From: Tetracentron sinense
Lineage: Eukaryota; Streptophyta; Magnoliopsida; Trochodendrales; Trochodendraceae
Length of the DNA stretch: 64,000 nt
Assembly: GCA_015143295.1 (NCBI GenBank)
Contig: CM026565.1
Location: 12,522,041 to 12,586,040, forward strand
Reading direction: 5' to 3'
Made by a program: the position numbers and the translations under genes. How positions within the stretch are numbered: the first letter of the stretch is position 1; every line of letters starts with the position of its first letter. The notes below the pieces were generated by a model. That model did not search any database. It was given only the letters and a program-made list of their open reading frames with translations, and was not told the origin of the DNA. Below, piece after piece: positions 20,239 to 31,340 of the stretch.

Positions 20239-21484
20239 ATGAGACGGAACACACGGGGTCGTGGACCACATACAAGAGCTTCCTCTTCTTCACGGGATGA
20301 GGATGAGCAGCCGGACCTCTCTCAGGTCTTAGGCTCTATTGCTGAGACACTCGCCATCCTGGCGGCTCGGCAAACTATACCGGCATCAGCGGCACCTACT
20401 CCACCGCCCGCAGCTCCAGTACATCGTACAGCTGGAGTTGAGGCATTCAGGAGATTGAGGCCTCCATCCTTCCACGGGAGTGTGGACCCTCTTATTGCGG
20501 AGGCTTGGATCCTCCAGGTTGAGAAGATATTTGCGGTGCTCTCTCCTACAGAGGAAGAGAAAGTGGCATGGGCAGTTTTTATGCTAGAGGGCGAAGCCCA
20601 CCATTGGTGGTTGTCCGCATTGAGGACACGGGACTTGACCATGCAGGGTCAACCGTGGACTTGGGAGGAGTTTAAGGACACGTTCTATAAGAAGTATTTC
20701 CCGGTTGAGCTCGGGAAAGGAAAGAGAGAGATTCATCAACCTTGAGCAAGGTTCGATGTCTGTGGCCGCTTATGAGGCCAAGTTTCTCGGAGCTATCACG
20801 CTTCGCGACACATATGATTGTCACCGAGGCAATGAAGGCGAGGAGGTTGAGCAAGGGCTCAAGGATGTCATCATGGAGAAAGTGTCGGTCTTCAGGCACG
20901 CCACTTACGCCGAAGTAGTGGATAAAGCCTTGTTGGTTGAGACCAATTCAGAGACCGTGTCCAAGAAGAGAGAATTGGCGAGAGGCCAATCTAGTGGTTC
21001 GGTACCTTAGAGAGGCGGGCCCGGACTGGTCCTTATCAGTATACATGGCCAGCACCACAGATGAGGCCGACTTATGTGCCTCCAGCACCCCGGCAGTATG
21101 TACCCCAGGCACCTCGACCTCAGGCTCTTCCGGCCCCACGGCCAGTTACACCTCAGGCAGGGAGGTATACACCACCTCCGGTCCCTCCAGCCTACACATA
21201 TGAGGTCTGCACTTCATGCGGCAAAAGGCATCCGGCAGGAGATTGCCGAAGAGCATCTGGTGGATGTTATCATTGCGGTCGCCAGGGCCACATGATCAGG
21301 GATTGCCCTAGCCGGCATTTACCAGGCCAGTCTCAGGATAGTAGGCCCCCGACACGCCCAGCAGGATCATACCAGGCGTCATCTCAGACTACCCGGTCTA
21401 CACCTCAGTCTCGCCAGGCGAACCAGGGGCGTGTATTTGCTTTGACAGAGGGTGATGCACTTGCATCTGATGATGTGGTGCAAG
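20239..21484 (+). pseudogene. gag: Element C gag, with small frameshifts
   Basis: Same Gag as I and K: MRRNTRGRG start 10 nt after TTATTCTCAG, an Ala/Pro-rich segment, the gag domain (VAWAVFMLEGEAHHWW, FKDTFYKKYFP), then a double knuckle CTSCGKRHPAGDC (CX2CX3HX4C) and CYHCGRQGHMIRDC. Compared with I, single-base losses or gains occur near 20704, 20732, 20787, 20849 and 21008, all near short homopolymers. The last part (21061-21484) is open through the VVQ end. Structural particle protein; this copy would be truncated if the indels are real. Confidence 0.85.
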
Positions 21485-21624
21485 GTACGCGTTTGGAATT
21501 ATTTTGTTATTCATGATTGATATGTTGCGTTTTATTCCTTGTGTACATACTTGGTATGATATATATATACCTATGTGTATACTCTGATGATGCATGGATT
21601 AACTCCACTAGTTAAAAATTTCAG
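21485..21624 (+). other. Candidate gag-pol intron, element C (140 nt)
   Basis: GTACGCGTTTGG...AAAAATTTCAG. Donor CAAG|GTACGC and acceptor TTTCAG|GA. A branch-point-like GATTAAC lies about 25-30 nt before the acceptor. Joining gives [20 protein letters not shown]. The length is not a multiple of three, so continuity needs splicing rather than readthrough. Confidence 0.75.
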
Positions 21625-24600
21625 GAACCCTACTAGTCAATGAGTATTTGGCTCGAGTATTGATTGATACCGGGTCTACTCATTCGTTTGTCTCGCCGAG
21701 TTTTTCAGAAGGTTTTTCTGCAGGGCCAAGTCAGCTAGAACCGGAGTTAGCCATTTCGACTCCTCTCGGCAAAACAGTATTGGCAGATAAAGTGTATAGA
21801 AATAGTGTGGTCCAAGTTGGAAGCCACGAATTGGCGGTTGATCTCATCGTCCTTGGATTCCAGGACTTCGATGTTATATTGGGAATGGATTGGTTAGCAG
21901 CACATCATGGGCATGTAGCTTGCTTTGAGAAAATGGTACTCTTCAAGCCAGTAGGAGGAAAACCATTCCACTTTCGCGGGTTGAAAAGCAGATCTATTGC
22001 TCGTTTTGCGGCATTGAGCTTAGCGAACCCCGAGGCAAAGGACTCTTCGACTATTCCGGTCGTGAGTGAGTTCCTGGATGTATTTCCAGAGGAGTTGCCA
22101 GGATTGCCTCCAGATAGGGAGATTGAGTTTGTGATCGAGCTTGCACCAGGCACAGCTCCTATTTCAGAGCTCCATATAGAATGGCCCCTATTGAACTCAA
22201 GGAGTTGAAGACTCAGTTGGAGGAATTGCAAGGCCTTGGTTTCATTCGACCAAGCGTCTCACCGTGGGGTGCCCCGGTGTTATTTGTTAAGAAGAAGGAT
22301 GGCTCGATGCGGATGTGCATTGATTATCGGCAACTGAACAAAGTCACTATAAAGAATAGGTATCCATTGCCTAGGATTGATGACTTGTTCGATCAGCTGA
22401 AGGGAGCGAGATTTTTCTCAAAGATAGATCTTCGATCGGGTTATCACCAGTTGAAGATTAAGGCGGAAGATGTTTCCAAAACTGCTTTCAGGACTCGATA
22501 TGGGCACTATGAGTTCTTGGTGATGCCTTTTGGTCTCACGAATGCGCCGGCAGCCTTTATGGATTTGATGAACCGGGTGTTCAGACCATATCTAGATCGG
22601 TGCGTGATTGTATTTGTTGATGACATTTTGGTCTATTCCCAGAACCGGGAAGATCACATACGCGACCTTCGCCTTGCATTGGAAATGTTAAGAGAGCACA
22701 AGCTATACGCCAAAATTAGCAAGTGTGAGTTTTGGTTGGAAGAGGTGGCATTCCTAGGCCACGTTGTTTCTGCGGAAGGCATCTCTGTTGATCCGAAGAA
22801 GATAGAAGCTGTTATGAGTTGGGCGAGGCCCAAGAGTGTTACTGAGATACGCAGCTTTCTTGGGCTGGCAGGCTACTACAGGAGATTTGTAGAGGGTTTC
22901 TCTAGCCTTGCAGCACCGCTTACTCACCTGACAAGGAAGAATGCGAAGTTTGTTTGGAGCGACAAGTGTGAGATCAGTTTCACGGAACTGAAGAAGAGGC
23001 TTACTACAGCTCCTGTCCTTACAGTACCATCTGGACCTCTTGGGTATGAGGTGTACAGTGATGCCTCACACGTTGGACTTGGATGTGTGCTTATGCAACA
23101 CAAGAAAGTCATTGCCTATGCATCAAGGCAGTTGAAGGAGCATGAAAAGAACTATCCTACGCACGACTTGGAGCTTGCGGCGGTCGTGTTTGCACTTAAG
23201 ATTTGGCGTCATTACCTTTATGGGGTGGAGTTCTATGTGTTCACTGATCACAAGAGTCTCAAGTATCTCTTTTCCCAAAAGGAGTTGAATCTAAGGCAAA
23301 GGCGTTGGATGGAATTTCTGAAGGACTATGATTGTACCATTCAATACCACCCGGGTAAAGCAAATGTAGTGGCTGATGCTTTGAGTAGAAGACCTCCGGG
23401 GTTATTAGCATGCATGTTAGTGCAGGAATGGAAGCTACTTAAAGACTTGGCAAATCTGGACATTAGTGTGAATGACTCTGTCCGTAGTCCTATCTTGGCA
23501 AATGTCACGGTTCGGCCATACATTATAGATTTGATCCAAGAATACCAAGCCACGGATGCTGAATTGTTGGCTTATCGGGACAAGGAAGTTGCTAAAGGTA
23601 GTGAGGACTTCTCTCTCACTAGCCGAGGTGCTATCACATTCAAGGGAAGGCTGTGTGTTCCTGCCAATGCAAATCTTCGGAGGGAGATTATGGATGAAGC
23701 CCACCGGGCAAAGTACACTGTGCATCCAGGGGGTACGAAGATGTACCGGAACCTCAAGAGTCACTTTTGGTGGCGGAATATGAAGAGGGAAGTTGCGGAA
23801 TATGTAGCACGGTGCTTGGTATGCCAACAGGTGAAAGCAGAACACATGCGGCCCGCAGGTCTATTACAGTCCCTTCCGATTCCCGAGTGGAAATGGGAGA
23901 ACATATCCATGGATTTCATAGTTGGCTTGCCAAAGACGGCAAGGGGTTCAGATGCGATATGGGTAGTAGTGGATCGTTTGACGAAGTCCGCTCACTTCTT
24001 GCCTTACCGAACTACTTTCAACTCTAGTCAGTTAGCTGCTTTGTACATCAAGGAAGTGGTGAGGTTGCACGGAGTGCCTGTCAGTATTGTGTCGGATCGG
24101 GATCCAAGATTCACTTCACGATTCTGGAAAAGCTTTCAGGAAGCTATGGGTTCCCGACTCGATTTCAGCACCGCTTTTCATCCACAGACGGATGGACAAA
24201 CCGAGAGAGTGAACCAAGTCATTGAAGACATGCTTCGGGCTTGTATGATGGATTTCAGAGGCAGTTGGGAAGAGCACTTGCCTTTGGTTGAATTCGCCTA
24301 CAATAACAGCTATCAGGCAAGTATCCAAATGGCACCATTTGAGGCCTTGTATGGGCGAAGTTGTAGGTCTCCTCTCTATTGGGATGAGGTAGGAGAAAGG
24401 AAATTACTTGGTCCAGAATTGATTGAACAAACTGCAAACACAGTTAAGATCATTCGGGATCGATTGAAAGCCGCTCAAGATCGCCAGAAAAGTTATGCGG
24501 ACACGCGCCGTAGGGACTTGGAATTTCAAGTAGGGGATCAAGTTTTTGTGAAAGTATCTCCTAGCAAAGGGATCATGAGATTTGGCAAGCGAGGCAAGCT

Positions 24601-24949
24601 CAGTCCTCGCTATGTTGGACCGTTTGAGATTATCACGCGGGTTGGTGAAGTTGCTTATCGAGTAGCTCTCCCACCTCACATGGCCGCGGTTCACAACGTT
24701 TTCCACGTGTCTATACTTCGGAAGTACATTGCGGACCCTTCGCATGTACTAGAATTGGAACCGTTGGAAATTCGAGAAGATCTCACGTTGGTTGAGAAGC
24801 CGATTCACATATTGGATCGAAGAGACCAAGTGCTTCGCAACAAGACTATCCATTTGGTCCTAGTGCAATGGCAACACCATGCTCGGGAAGAAGCTACATG
24901 GGAGCGTGAAGCCGAAGTCAAAGCGAAGTACCCAGAAATATTTGAATGA
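21625..24949 (+). pseudogene. pol: Element C pol (one frameshift; RT to chromodomain open)
   Basis: Protease ([13 protein letters not shown] near 21665), linker, then a one-base loss near 22170. From 22181 a 922-codon frame holds reverse transcriptase ([16 protein letters not shown] near 22612), RNase H ([15 protein letters not shown] near 23057, ending near 23385), the integrase zinc region (CLVCQQ near 23815), DDE motifs ([30 protein letters not shown]) and a chromodomain-like end ([15 protein letters not shown]). Catalytic residues are intact. The best preserved pol after J. Confidence 0.93.
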
Positions 24950-25012
24950 GTTTTGTATAAGTTTGTATATGACTTGTAATTTTCTTGTTGATTTGTAATG
25001 CAAGTAGCGTCT

Positions 25013-25049
25013 AAATTTCGAGGACGAAATTTTTGTAAGGGGGGAAGGA
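25013..25049 (+). promoter_or_regulatory. Inverted repeat and polypurine tract, element C
   Basis: AAATTTCGAGGACGAAATTT is a perfect 8-bp inverted repeat around AGGA, followed by GTAAGGGGGGAAGGA and the 3' LTR at 25050. Confidence 0.88.
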
Positions 25050-27320
25050 TGTAGAGCCCCGGACCTTTTCACATTTATGCATGACCCTTCGTAGCCATTT
25101 TTCCTTTAAAGTAATGCAATTAATAAATAAGGAAGAAATTTGAAATTCTGAAACGTCAGAAATGTTCGTTTTCGAAGTACGAACCCAACGCAAGTTGAAT
25201 CGTCAAAATCGGACGAACGAGTCAAAAGTTATGGCCAAAACAGTTTGGACCTGCAGACCACCGATCGATCGGTCCATGGAGCGATCGATCGGTCCAAAAC
25301 CGATCGCTCGGAGGCTATCGACTGGTCGAGATTTTTCTATGGGGAAATTTTCCAGAGAGTGAAATTTCAACCGATCGCTCGGTTATGAAACCGATCGATC
25401 GGTAGGCAACCGATCGATCGGTCATTAACACCGATCGCTCGGTCCTCGCGTTTTACAGAATTTTCACTAAGGGCATTTTCGACATTCGGGTGTTATACCC
25501 TTTCTTATATAGGATTACCCGAGCCTTTAGGGCTCATTCTCAACCCTTAGAGTCTTTTGAGAGATAGAGAGAAAGGAGAAGGTTTTCCTAAACCTAGGGT
25601 TTCCATTTTGAAGAGAAATCAAAGGGGTTTGAGACCCTAGATCATCCTCAAGTCTATTTTCTCCAAGTCTCGGCTCAAGCTCGTGTGGGGCACTCTCCTC
25701 AAGCTAGGGCAGCAACTCACGGTCGTTTTGGAAAGGGGGATTTCTCCCCACTTGATCAAGGTCGGTACTTTTTACTACCCTCCTAGTTATAGCCTCTCAT
25801 TTCCTTATTCCTTCTTGTTTTCCTTCATATATATATATATACATTATGAGATGGGTGGTATGTATGGTAAATGGAGATGGATGTTGGCGAATGGATGCCG
25901 TGTGGATGATGAAATGAATGAATGGGGAAGGGCATTGTACTAATAATAAACATACAAGTGTGATGTGAGTATAAACCGCCTAGAAAAGCATGTTGTAGGG
26001 TTAATGAATAATGAATGTACCATGTTTGATGAAATGCCAAGGTGAATAAAATGAATGATAAATTAAGAAAATGCATGTTTAAGGTTTATGAAAATTGCTA
26101 GGGTTATGATAGTGTGATTGTTCGCTTTCCCTAAATGATATCAATATTAAAATGCCCAAATCATTGATGTTATGTGTTACGAATTACTCAAATGCCATAT
26201 TTAATTCCAAATGCAAGTATGCACACGACCTCACGAGCACGCATACATGACATGATTTTACCGAGGTTTTCAAGAATGGGATTTAGAGGTGGGGCATATC
26301 GTACGATATGTTTTACCTCGCTTTTGGCAAGGACAAGACAATCATGCATTTTCATAAGAAGGGTCTCCCTTCCCTCACAAGTGCATACATCACATAAGAA
26401 GGGCCTCCCTTCCCTCGCAAGTACATCTCACATGAACATCTCACAAGTGAAAGGACATGACAAGCATGGGCATTTAGGAAGAAGGGTCTCCCTTCCCTCA
26501 CAAGTAGTTTACTTTTTCAAGCAAGCATGACATGGCATGACAAGCATAATCATTCTAGGAAGAAGGGTCTCCCTTCCCTCACAAGTAGTTTACTTTCCAA
26601 GCAAGCATGACATGGCATGACACGCATGATACGATAGGATAAGACAAACGTGACAAGCTTCCAAGCAAGGAAATGGTATTTTCAGTCAAGTCAAGTGCAC
26701 GGTATTTTCAAGGGTTTTACCGGCTTTTATGAATTCAAGCATGATTATATACTCCTTTACTTTATTGTCCTGATATGAATTTTTCCTGTTTTATATGCAT
26801 GAATTGTCTCCTGCTTTATATATGCTATCTGTATGCTATGACTATTGGTTAGTATTTAGTACCCGCTGAGTATTCCATGCTCAGCCGTACTTCTTATGTC
26901 GGCAGGTGATGGCGGAGCAGCTGCTCCATTTGATATCTGTGCTCCGAGCCCTTGGGTGGAGGAGGAGTACGTCTAGGAGCCTTTGGAGGAACCTCCCGTA
27001 GAGGGTTACCATTAGGTGGTTGTAGATTCTAAGTGGTTTAGCTGTGGGTGAGCATGAGTGATTATATCCATGTATTTTGGCGGGCGTGTCCGCACTTTCT
27101 TTGTTTTGTTTTCTTTTGTATTAAACTTGGACCATGTGTATATATATACTTAGAGGTTTGTTAGACTTCCGTTGTGTTTTGTGGTTATGCTTCCGCTGTT
27201 ATCCTCTATTGTATATGTCCTGTGAGTTTTGCAGGTTGGTTCGTCAAGCAAGTCATGTAAGTAATGGTTAAGTCGTCCAAGATTCACTCTAACTCCTAGG
27301 GTGGGTTTTGGGTCGCGACA
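25050..27320 (+). repeat. Element C 3' LTR
   Basis: 2271 bp, TGTAGAGCCCC...GGTCGCGACA. Modules: palindrome cassette 25260-25443, TATATAG box 25506-25512, CATATCGTACGATATG palindrome 26295-26310, GAAGGG-TCT-CCCTTC hairpin repeats 26355-26620, hairpin 26866-26884 and micro-ORF start at 26896 (a TAG at 26974-26976 cuts it). Confidence 0.95.
26355..26620 (+). repeat. GAAGGGTCTCCCTTC hairpin tandem repeats, element C 3' LTR
   Basis: Four copies of AAGAAGGG(T/C)CTCCCTTCCCTC-ACAAG separated by variable CATGACATGGCATGACAAGCAT runs. Each has a 6-bp perfect stem GAAGGG/CCCTTC with a 3-nt loop. Equivalent arrays are at 18920-19150, 37415-37620 (G), 42778-43020 (I) and 58325-58565 (K, minus). Confidence 0.85.
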
Positions 27321-27455
27321 AACACCCACCTAGGTGCATTGGAGCTACTCCCATTGGTCCCCCACACCTCTGTAAATACCCATGATGCCCCAGCCACCTC
27401 TCCCATTTGCTCTATCAAACCTAAGCCACCCCCATAGGTTCTAGAGGCTTGTTCT
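27321..27455. other. Unclassified spacer between element C and solo LTR E
   Basis: C-rich sequence without an ORF or recognisable motif. It continues across solo LTR E into 30073 onwards, because the E target duplication GTTCT joins both sides. Confidence 0.5.
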
Positions 27456-28221
27456 TGTCACGCCCCAAAATACCCCCTAGGAGTTAGGATACCTTGGCGA
27501 CGTGACCTATCCTTAGTCAACCGGCGAGAGCATAACAAGGCATGCAAAAATAGAGAGACTAAAATTTCCTTTAACATAAATGTAATTCCAAGTGTCCATA
27601 TCATTAATAGCTGGATAGAATACAATAATCACAAGAGTACAAATGCTTGAGTCACCCACTCAAGCTCACACGAAAAGTCCCCAAGGAAATCCCAAAATAC
27701 ATGTCTCTCTCTCTCGCTCATCCCAACCGTTGGCCATACGCCACGTCTCCTAATATCTAGGTAACCATCCGAAGAATCTCCTGCTCACCCCGAGCTGCCT
27801 CGATCCAAGGGGCAAGAGTTCATATGCTGCATAATGTACCTGCCGACATAAAAGTACGGCTGAGCATGGAATACTCAGCGAGTACAAGCTACTAACTAAC
27901 AATAGTAATAACAATAGCATAACATGTAATACATGATACAGTTCACCCAAGAGATACAAATTCAGAGCGCGGAAGCTAAAACAACATAACCACGTAAGTG
28001 AATCATGAACATCAACTCATGCATTGTAAATTCGTATCCAAAATTCATGACTTGTTCTCGTATCGTGGAAATCACACCTGCCTTGTTTTGTTCTGGTTTA
28101 GCTAGTACCCGAACTATGAACTGGACGGACGTACTAGGTTCTTGCCCGGTTCTTGTCTCATGAGTAATTATTATGCGTATGTTCTTGTTGACTTGCTCGT
28201 GAATTTTCTTGTTTGCCTGGG

Positions 28222-28525
28222 AACAGATGACAATGCCCGTACCTGGTCTTAGTACATCATCACCCTTCCATATTTCTTGATTCTCGCTTGGAGACAGATA
28301 CTAGTACCCGTACCTGGTCTTAGTATACTAGTATCCTCTCATACTTGTTGGAAACAGATGTTAATGCCCGTACCTGGTCTTAGTACATTAACATCCTTTC
28401 ATGCTTGTCTTGGAAACATACACTAGTGCCCGTACCTGGTCTTAATACACTAGCATACTTTCATGCGTGTTGGGGAACAGATGTTAGTGCCCGTACCTGG
28501 TCTTAGTACACTAACATCCTTCCAT
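28222..28525 (-). repeat. Covarying hairpin tandem array in LTR E
   Basis: Five ~60-70 bp units around a constant loop CCCGTACCTGGTCTTAGTA. Three units have different perfect 9-bp stems: ATACTAGTA/TACTAGTAT (28298-28334), ATGTTAATG/CATTAACAT (28358-28394) and ATGTTAGTG/CACTAACAT (28481-28517). A fourth has a 6-bp stem CTAGTG/CACTAG (28423-28453). The first is imperfect. Both sides of the stem change together while the loop stays fixed. Confidence 0.85.
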
Positions 28526-29670
28526 GTTTCTTGATTCTCGCTCGTCGTGTTTTCTTGTGAGCCAGGTATGACATATCCTAGGGATATGCCCTACCCTTGA
28601 TATTCATGTTCGTTTAACTTGTGAGCCAGAGGCTAGCACCCGCACATCCCTGGGCTACCAACCTCCTTGACATATGCTTGTTTCTCGTTTTATTTCTCAT
28701 GCACTAATACTCGTGAAATAAACCCAGTTCATGCAAGCATGCGTGCGTGTGTGTAGAAATTGTGGTAGGCATGAGGACATACTTGAGTATGATGGTCACA
28801 TGAGCATAGCATTTCAATTCTTAAGATGAGCATATGGAAATGTAAATGACATGTAGCACATTTGATCAAGATAGGCATTTTAGAAAGAATAACTCAATGC
28901 ATGCTTTTATAATTCAAGTTCACTCATTCAAATCGTCATTTAAACATTTTCTCAAACACTTGGTAAGCATCACTATTATAGCCTTTTTATTTAGGTTGCT
29001 TAGTGCATGTTTTTCATCCATCACAAAGGTATGTTCATTATGTTGAAAATGCCCTTCCACCATTATCCATCCCATTACATACATCACCCCACACGGCACC
29101 CATTCGCCACAATCCACCATCCATTCACACATTCCCACATCTTTATCCATTTATCTTATTTATTATAGGGATTTCATCACAACTCAATAAAAAGGGACAA
29201 ACAACATATAAAATCATCATATTTGAGGAAGAAAAATCAAGGTTATCACTAATGAAGTCAGTAGAGTGTACTAACCTTGAAATCAAGGCTTGACCTTGAA
29301 GAAACCTTGAAATCGAACCTCAAATGGTAGGGAAAAACCCTTACTTGAAGAAGGCTTGATTTGGGGAAGAAACCCCCTTCAAAATGCCGTAGGATCGCTG
29401 CCCTAGCTTGGAATGGGAATGCCACACGAGTTTGAGGTTGGGTTTGATGAATCCACGCCCTTTTTGGGATGATCTTGGGTGTTTAAACCCTTGATTCACT
29501 CTCAAGTTGAAACCCTAGGTTAGAACCCCTTTCTCCTCTCCCACTCTCTCTCAAATATCTGCCCTAAGGGTTTATGAAACCCTTAGGCTCGTGCAAGGCT
29601 TATAAAGCAAGGGTGAAATGCCCAAATGACGAAAAAGCCCTTACTGAAATTTCTGCAAAAAAACGCGAAG

Positions 29671-29855
29671 ACCGAGCGATCGGTGTTAATGACCGATCGA
29701 TCGGTTGCCTACCGAGCGATCGGTGTGATTGACCGATCGACCGGTCAAAAACTCACTCTCTGGAAAATTTCCCCATACAAATTTTCTGACCGTGCGATAG
29801 CTACCGATCGATCGGTTATGGACCGATCGATCGCTGACTGGACCGAGCGATCGGT
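29671..29855 (-). promoter_or_regulatory. U3 palindrome cassette, LTR E
   Basis: Eight GATCG(A/C)TC-type sites in the 4 + spacer + 4 arrangement. The spacer is CTCTCTGGAAAATTTCCCCA on the plus strand. Same design as in A, reversed. Confidence 0.75.
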
Positions 29856-30072
29856 GCTCTGTATGTCTGGACTGTTTTGACCATATCTTTTGACTCGCTC
29901 GTCAGATTTCGACGATTCAACTTGCGTTGGATCCGTCTTTCGAAAACGAACATTTATGACGTTTCAGAATTTCCGATTTCTCCCTTATTTATTAATTACA
30001 CTACGAAAATGGCTAATTAGCTACGAGAGTGCCATTCATTAAAGATGAAAAAGTCCGGGGTGCTACAGTTCT

Positions 30073-31340
30073 TCACCCCCAACCCCTATCAAAATCCAAA
30101 ACCACCTATTGCCCTCTCATCTAGCATTGGTTCCACCCTAAGATCAACTCAAAGCAACCCCTAAGCCTCCAAACCGCAACCTTAGGCCGTCCCAATGCTC
30201 ACTACCTCACACCACCTGCTGCCACCCTACACAGTCACCGTAAAGCTCAAACCAGATGGTAGGTATTTTCCCTCCCCCCCTCTCTTTTCTTTTATTTCAT
30301 TAATACCATTGTAAGGGACCCCTGGCCCTGTTCCAAGGGTCCCCATTTCATTTCGTTTGCATGCTTTAGCTTCTAAACCAAGGACGGGATCCCTTCTCAC
30401 CTTTTCTATAGGTGTAAGGCATATCCTTGAGGTTTCCATCATGGGTGCAACACCCACATGCATCACTTTGCCTTCCCTAAGGTACTGGTAATGTGGGAAC
30501 CCTTGGACCCTTTCTCGTGGAACCCACAGTGGAGAAAATCAGTTTTTTTTTTAAATTCTGCTTGGTGTCAACAATCTCTTTACCGACACCTTTGGGCACT
30601 CTCTGTAACTGCTTTGTTAATCAAGGTTAGTTAAGGCCCTGGTCTATTCCAGGGACATGGATAATTAGCCTTGGACCTCACCTGCCCCTCTACCAATTTT
30701 CAGCCCCTGACCTTGCCCCTAACCATGGTTAGTTGGCCTTTAAACGTAGGTTAACAGTCTGTCAGTAATCCCATTACCGACAGATTTGGCATTTCTTTGG
30801 TTGTGACTTCGGGCACCTATGGGGGACACATACCTTATACCCTAGGGCCCACTCAAGGCCCAGTGGGTAGCCCTAACCCCCACCAGTCTCCCTGAAAAAT
30901 TTTAGGTCCTAACTCATGGCCTAACCCTAATTAATTTGCATCCAAACTTTGATTGGCATACTGTCGGTAATCTTTTTACCGACAGTTTTGCCCTTTTTTT
31001 GCAGAGACTTTGTCCAACATATCTCATACCCTGGGGCCCACTCCAGGTCCATTGAAGAGCCCAAGACCTCAGCTTCCTCCCTATAAAATTTTAGATCCAT
31101 GGGCCATGCCAAACCATGGTTAGCAAAGCCCTAAACCTTGATTCAACCAACTGTTCTTGCTATCGGTAATAGGATTACCAACAACTTATACTTTTTTTTA
31201 GCAACTTTGGGCTTGGGTTAAGACCAAGCCCATTCTCTTGCCTAGACTTCAGGCTTTCTGTGCATATATTTATTTTCCCCAGGGGTGATCCCTAACCCCA
31301 GTTAAACCCTTGCAAACCAAGGTTAAAAATTCAATATAAT
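30073..31340. repeat. Unclassified region with ~200-bp tandem repeat
   Basis: No gene is visible. From about 30530 a diverged tandem repeat of roughly 195-202 bp can be followed by its inverted repeat: GGTGTC...GACACC (30564-30590), CTGTCAGTAA/TTACCGACAG (30759-30783), CTGTCGGTAA/TTACCGACAG (30961-30985) and a decayed copy near 31160-31185. Each unit also has GGGCCCA...GG and ACCATGGTTA-type segments. A fifth unit continues after solo LTR F (33725). Such repeats are known from untranslated regions of Tat/Ogre-type gypsy elements, but no coding region is present to prove that. Confidence 0.55.

Larger units (their letters stand above)
17873..27320 (+). mobile_element. Element C: near-complete Ty3/gypsy chromovirus
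   Basis: 5' LTR 17873-19878 (first ~230 bp missing), primer site, gag, candidate intron, pol, polypurine tract, and 3' LTR 25050-27320. The right flank is AACAC (27321-27325), but the missing 5' end prevents a check of the target duplication. Gag and the start of pol have single-base indels, while pol from reverse transcriptase to chromodomain (22181-24949) is one open frame of 922 codons. Same family as I, K and L. Confidence 0.92.
27456..30067 (-). mobile_element. Solo LTR E (minus)
   Basis: A 2612-bp LTR in reverse, TGTCACGCCCC...GGGGTGCTACA on the plus strand, with perfect target duplication GTTCT (27451-27455 and 30068-30072). It has a palindrome cassette (29671-29855), a TTATAAAG-type TATA (about 29599-29607), the CATATC hairpin (28572-28588), a covarying hairpin array (28222-28520) and the CTGAG hairpin (27860-27878). 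The micro-ORF keeps ATGTCGGCAGGT and a PWIEAARGEQE remnant but has an early TGA. Confidence 0.95.

Noticed and set aside
28222..28525. CRISPR-like repeat-spacer pattern in LTR E
   Set aside because: Constant segments alternate with variable ones, but the variable parts are the paired arms of hairpins inside a eukaryotic LTR.
30227..30466. 79-codon minus-strand frame in the unclassified region
   Set aside because: No recognisable motif, no conserved copy elsewhere in the window, and repeat-like composition.
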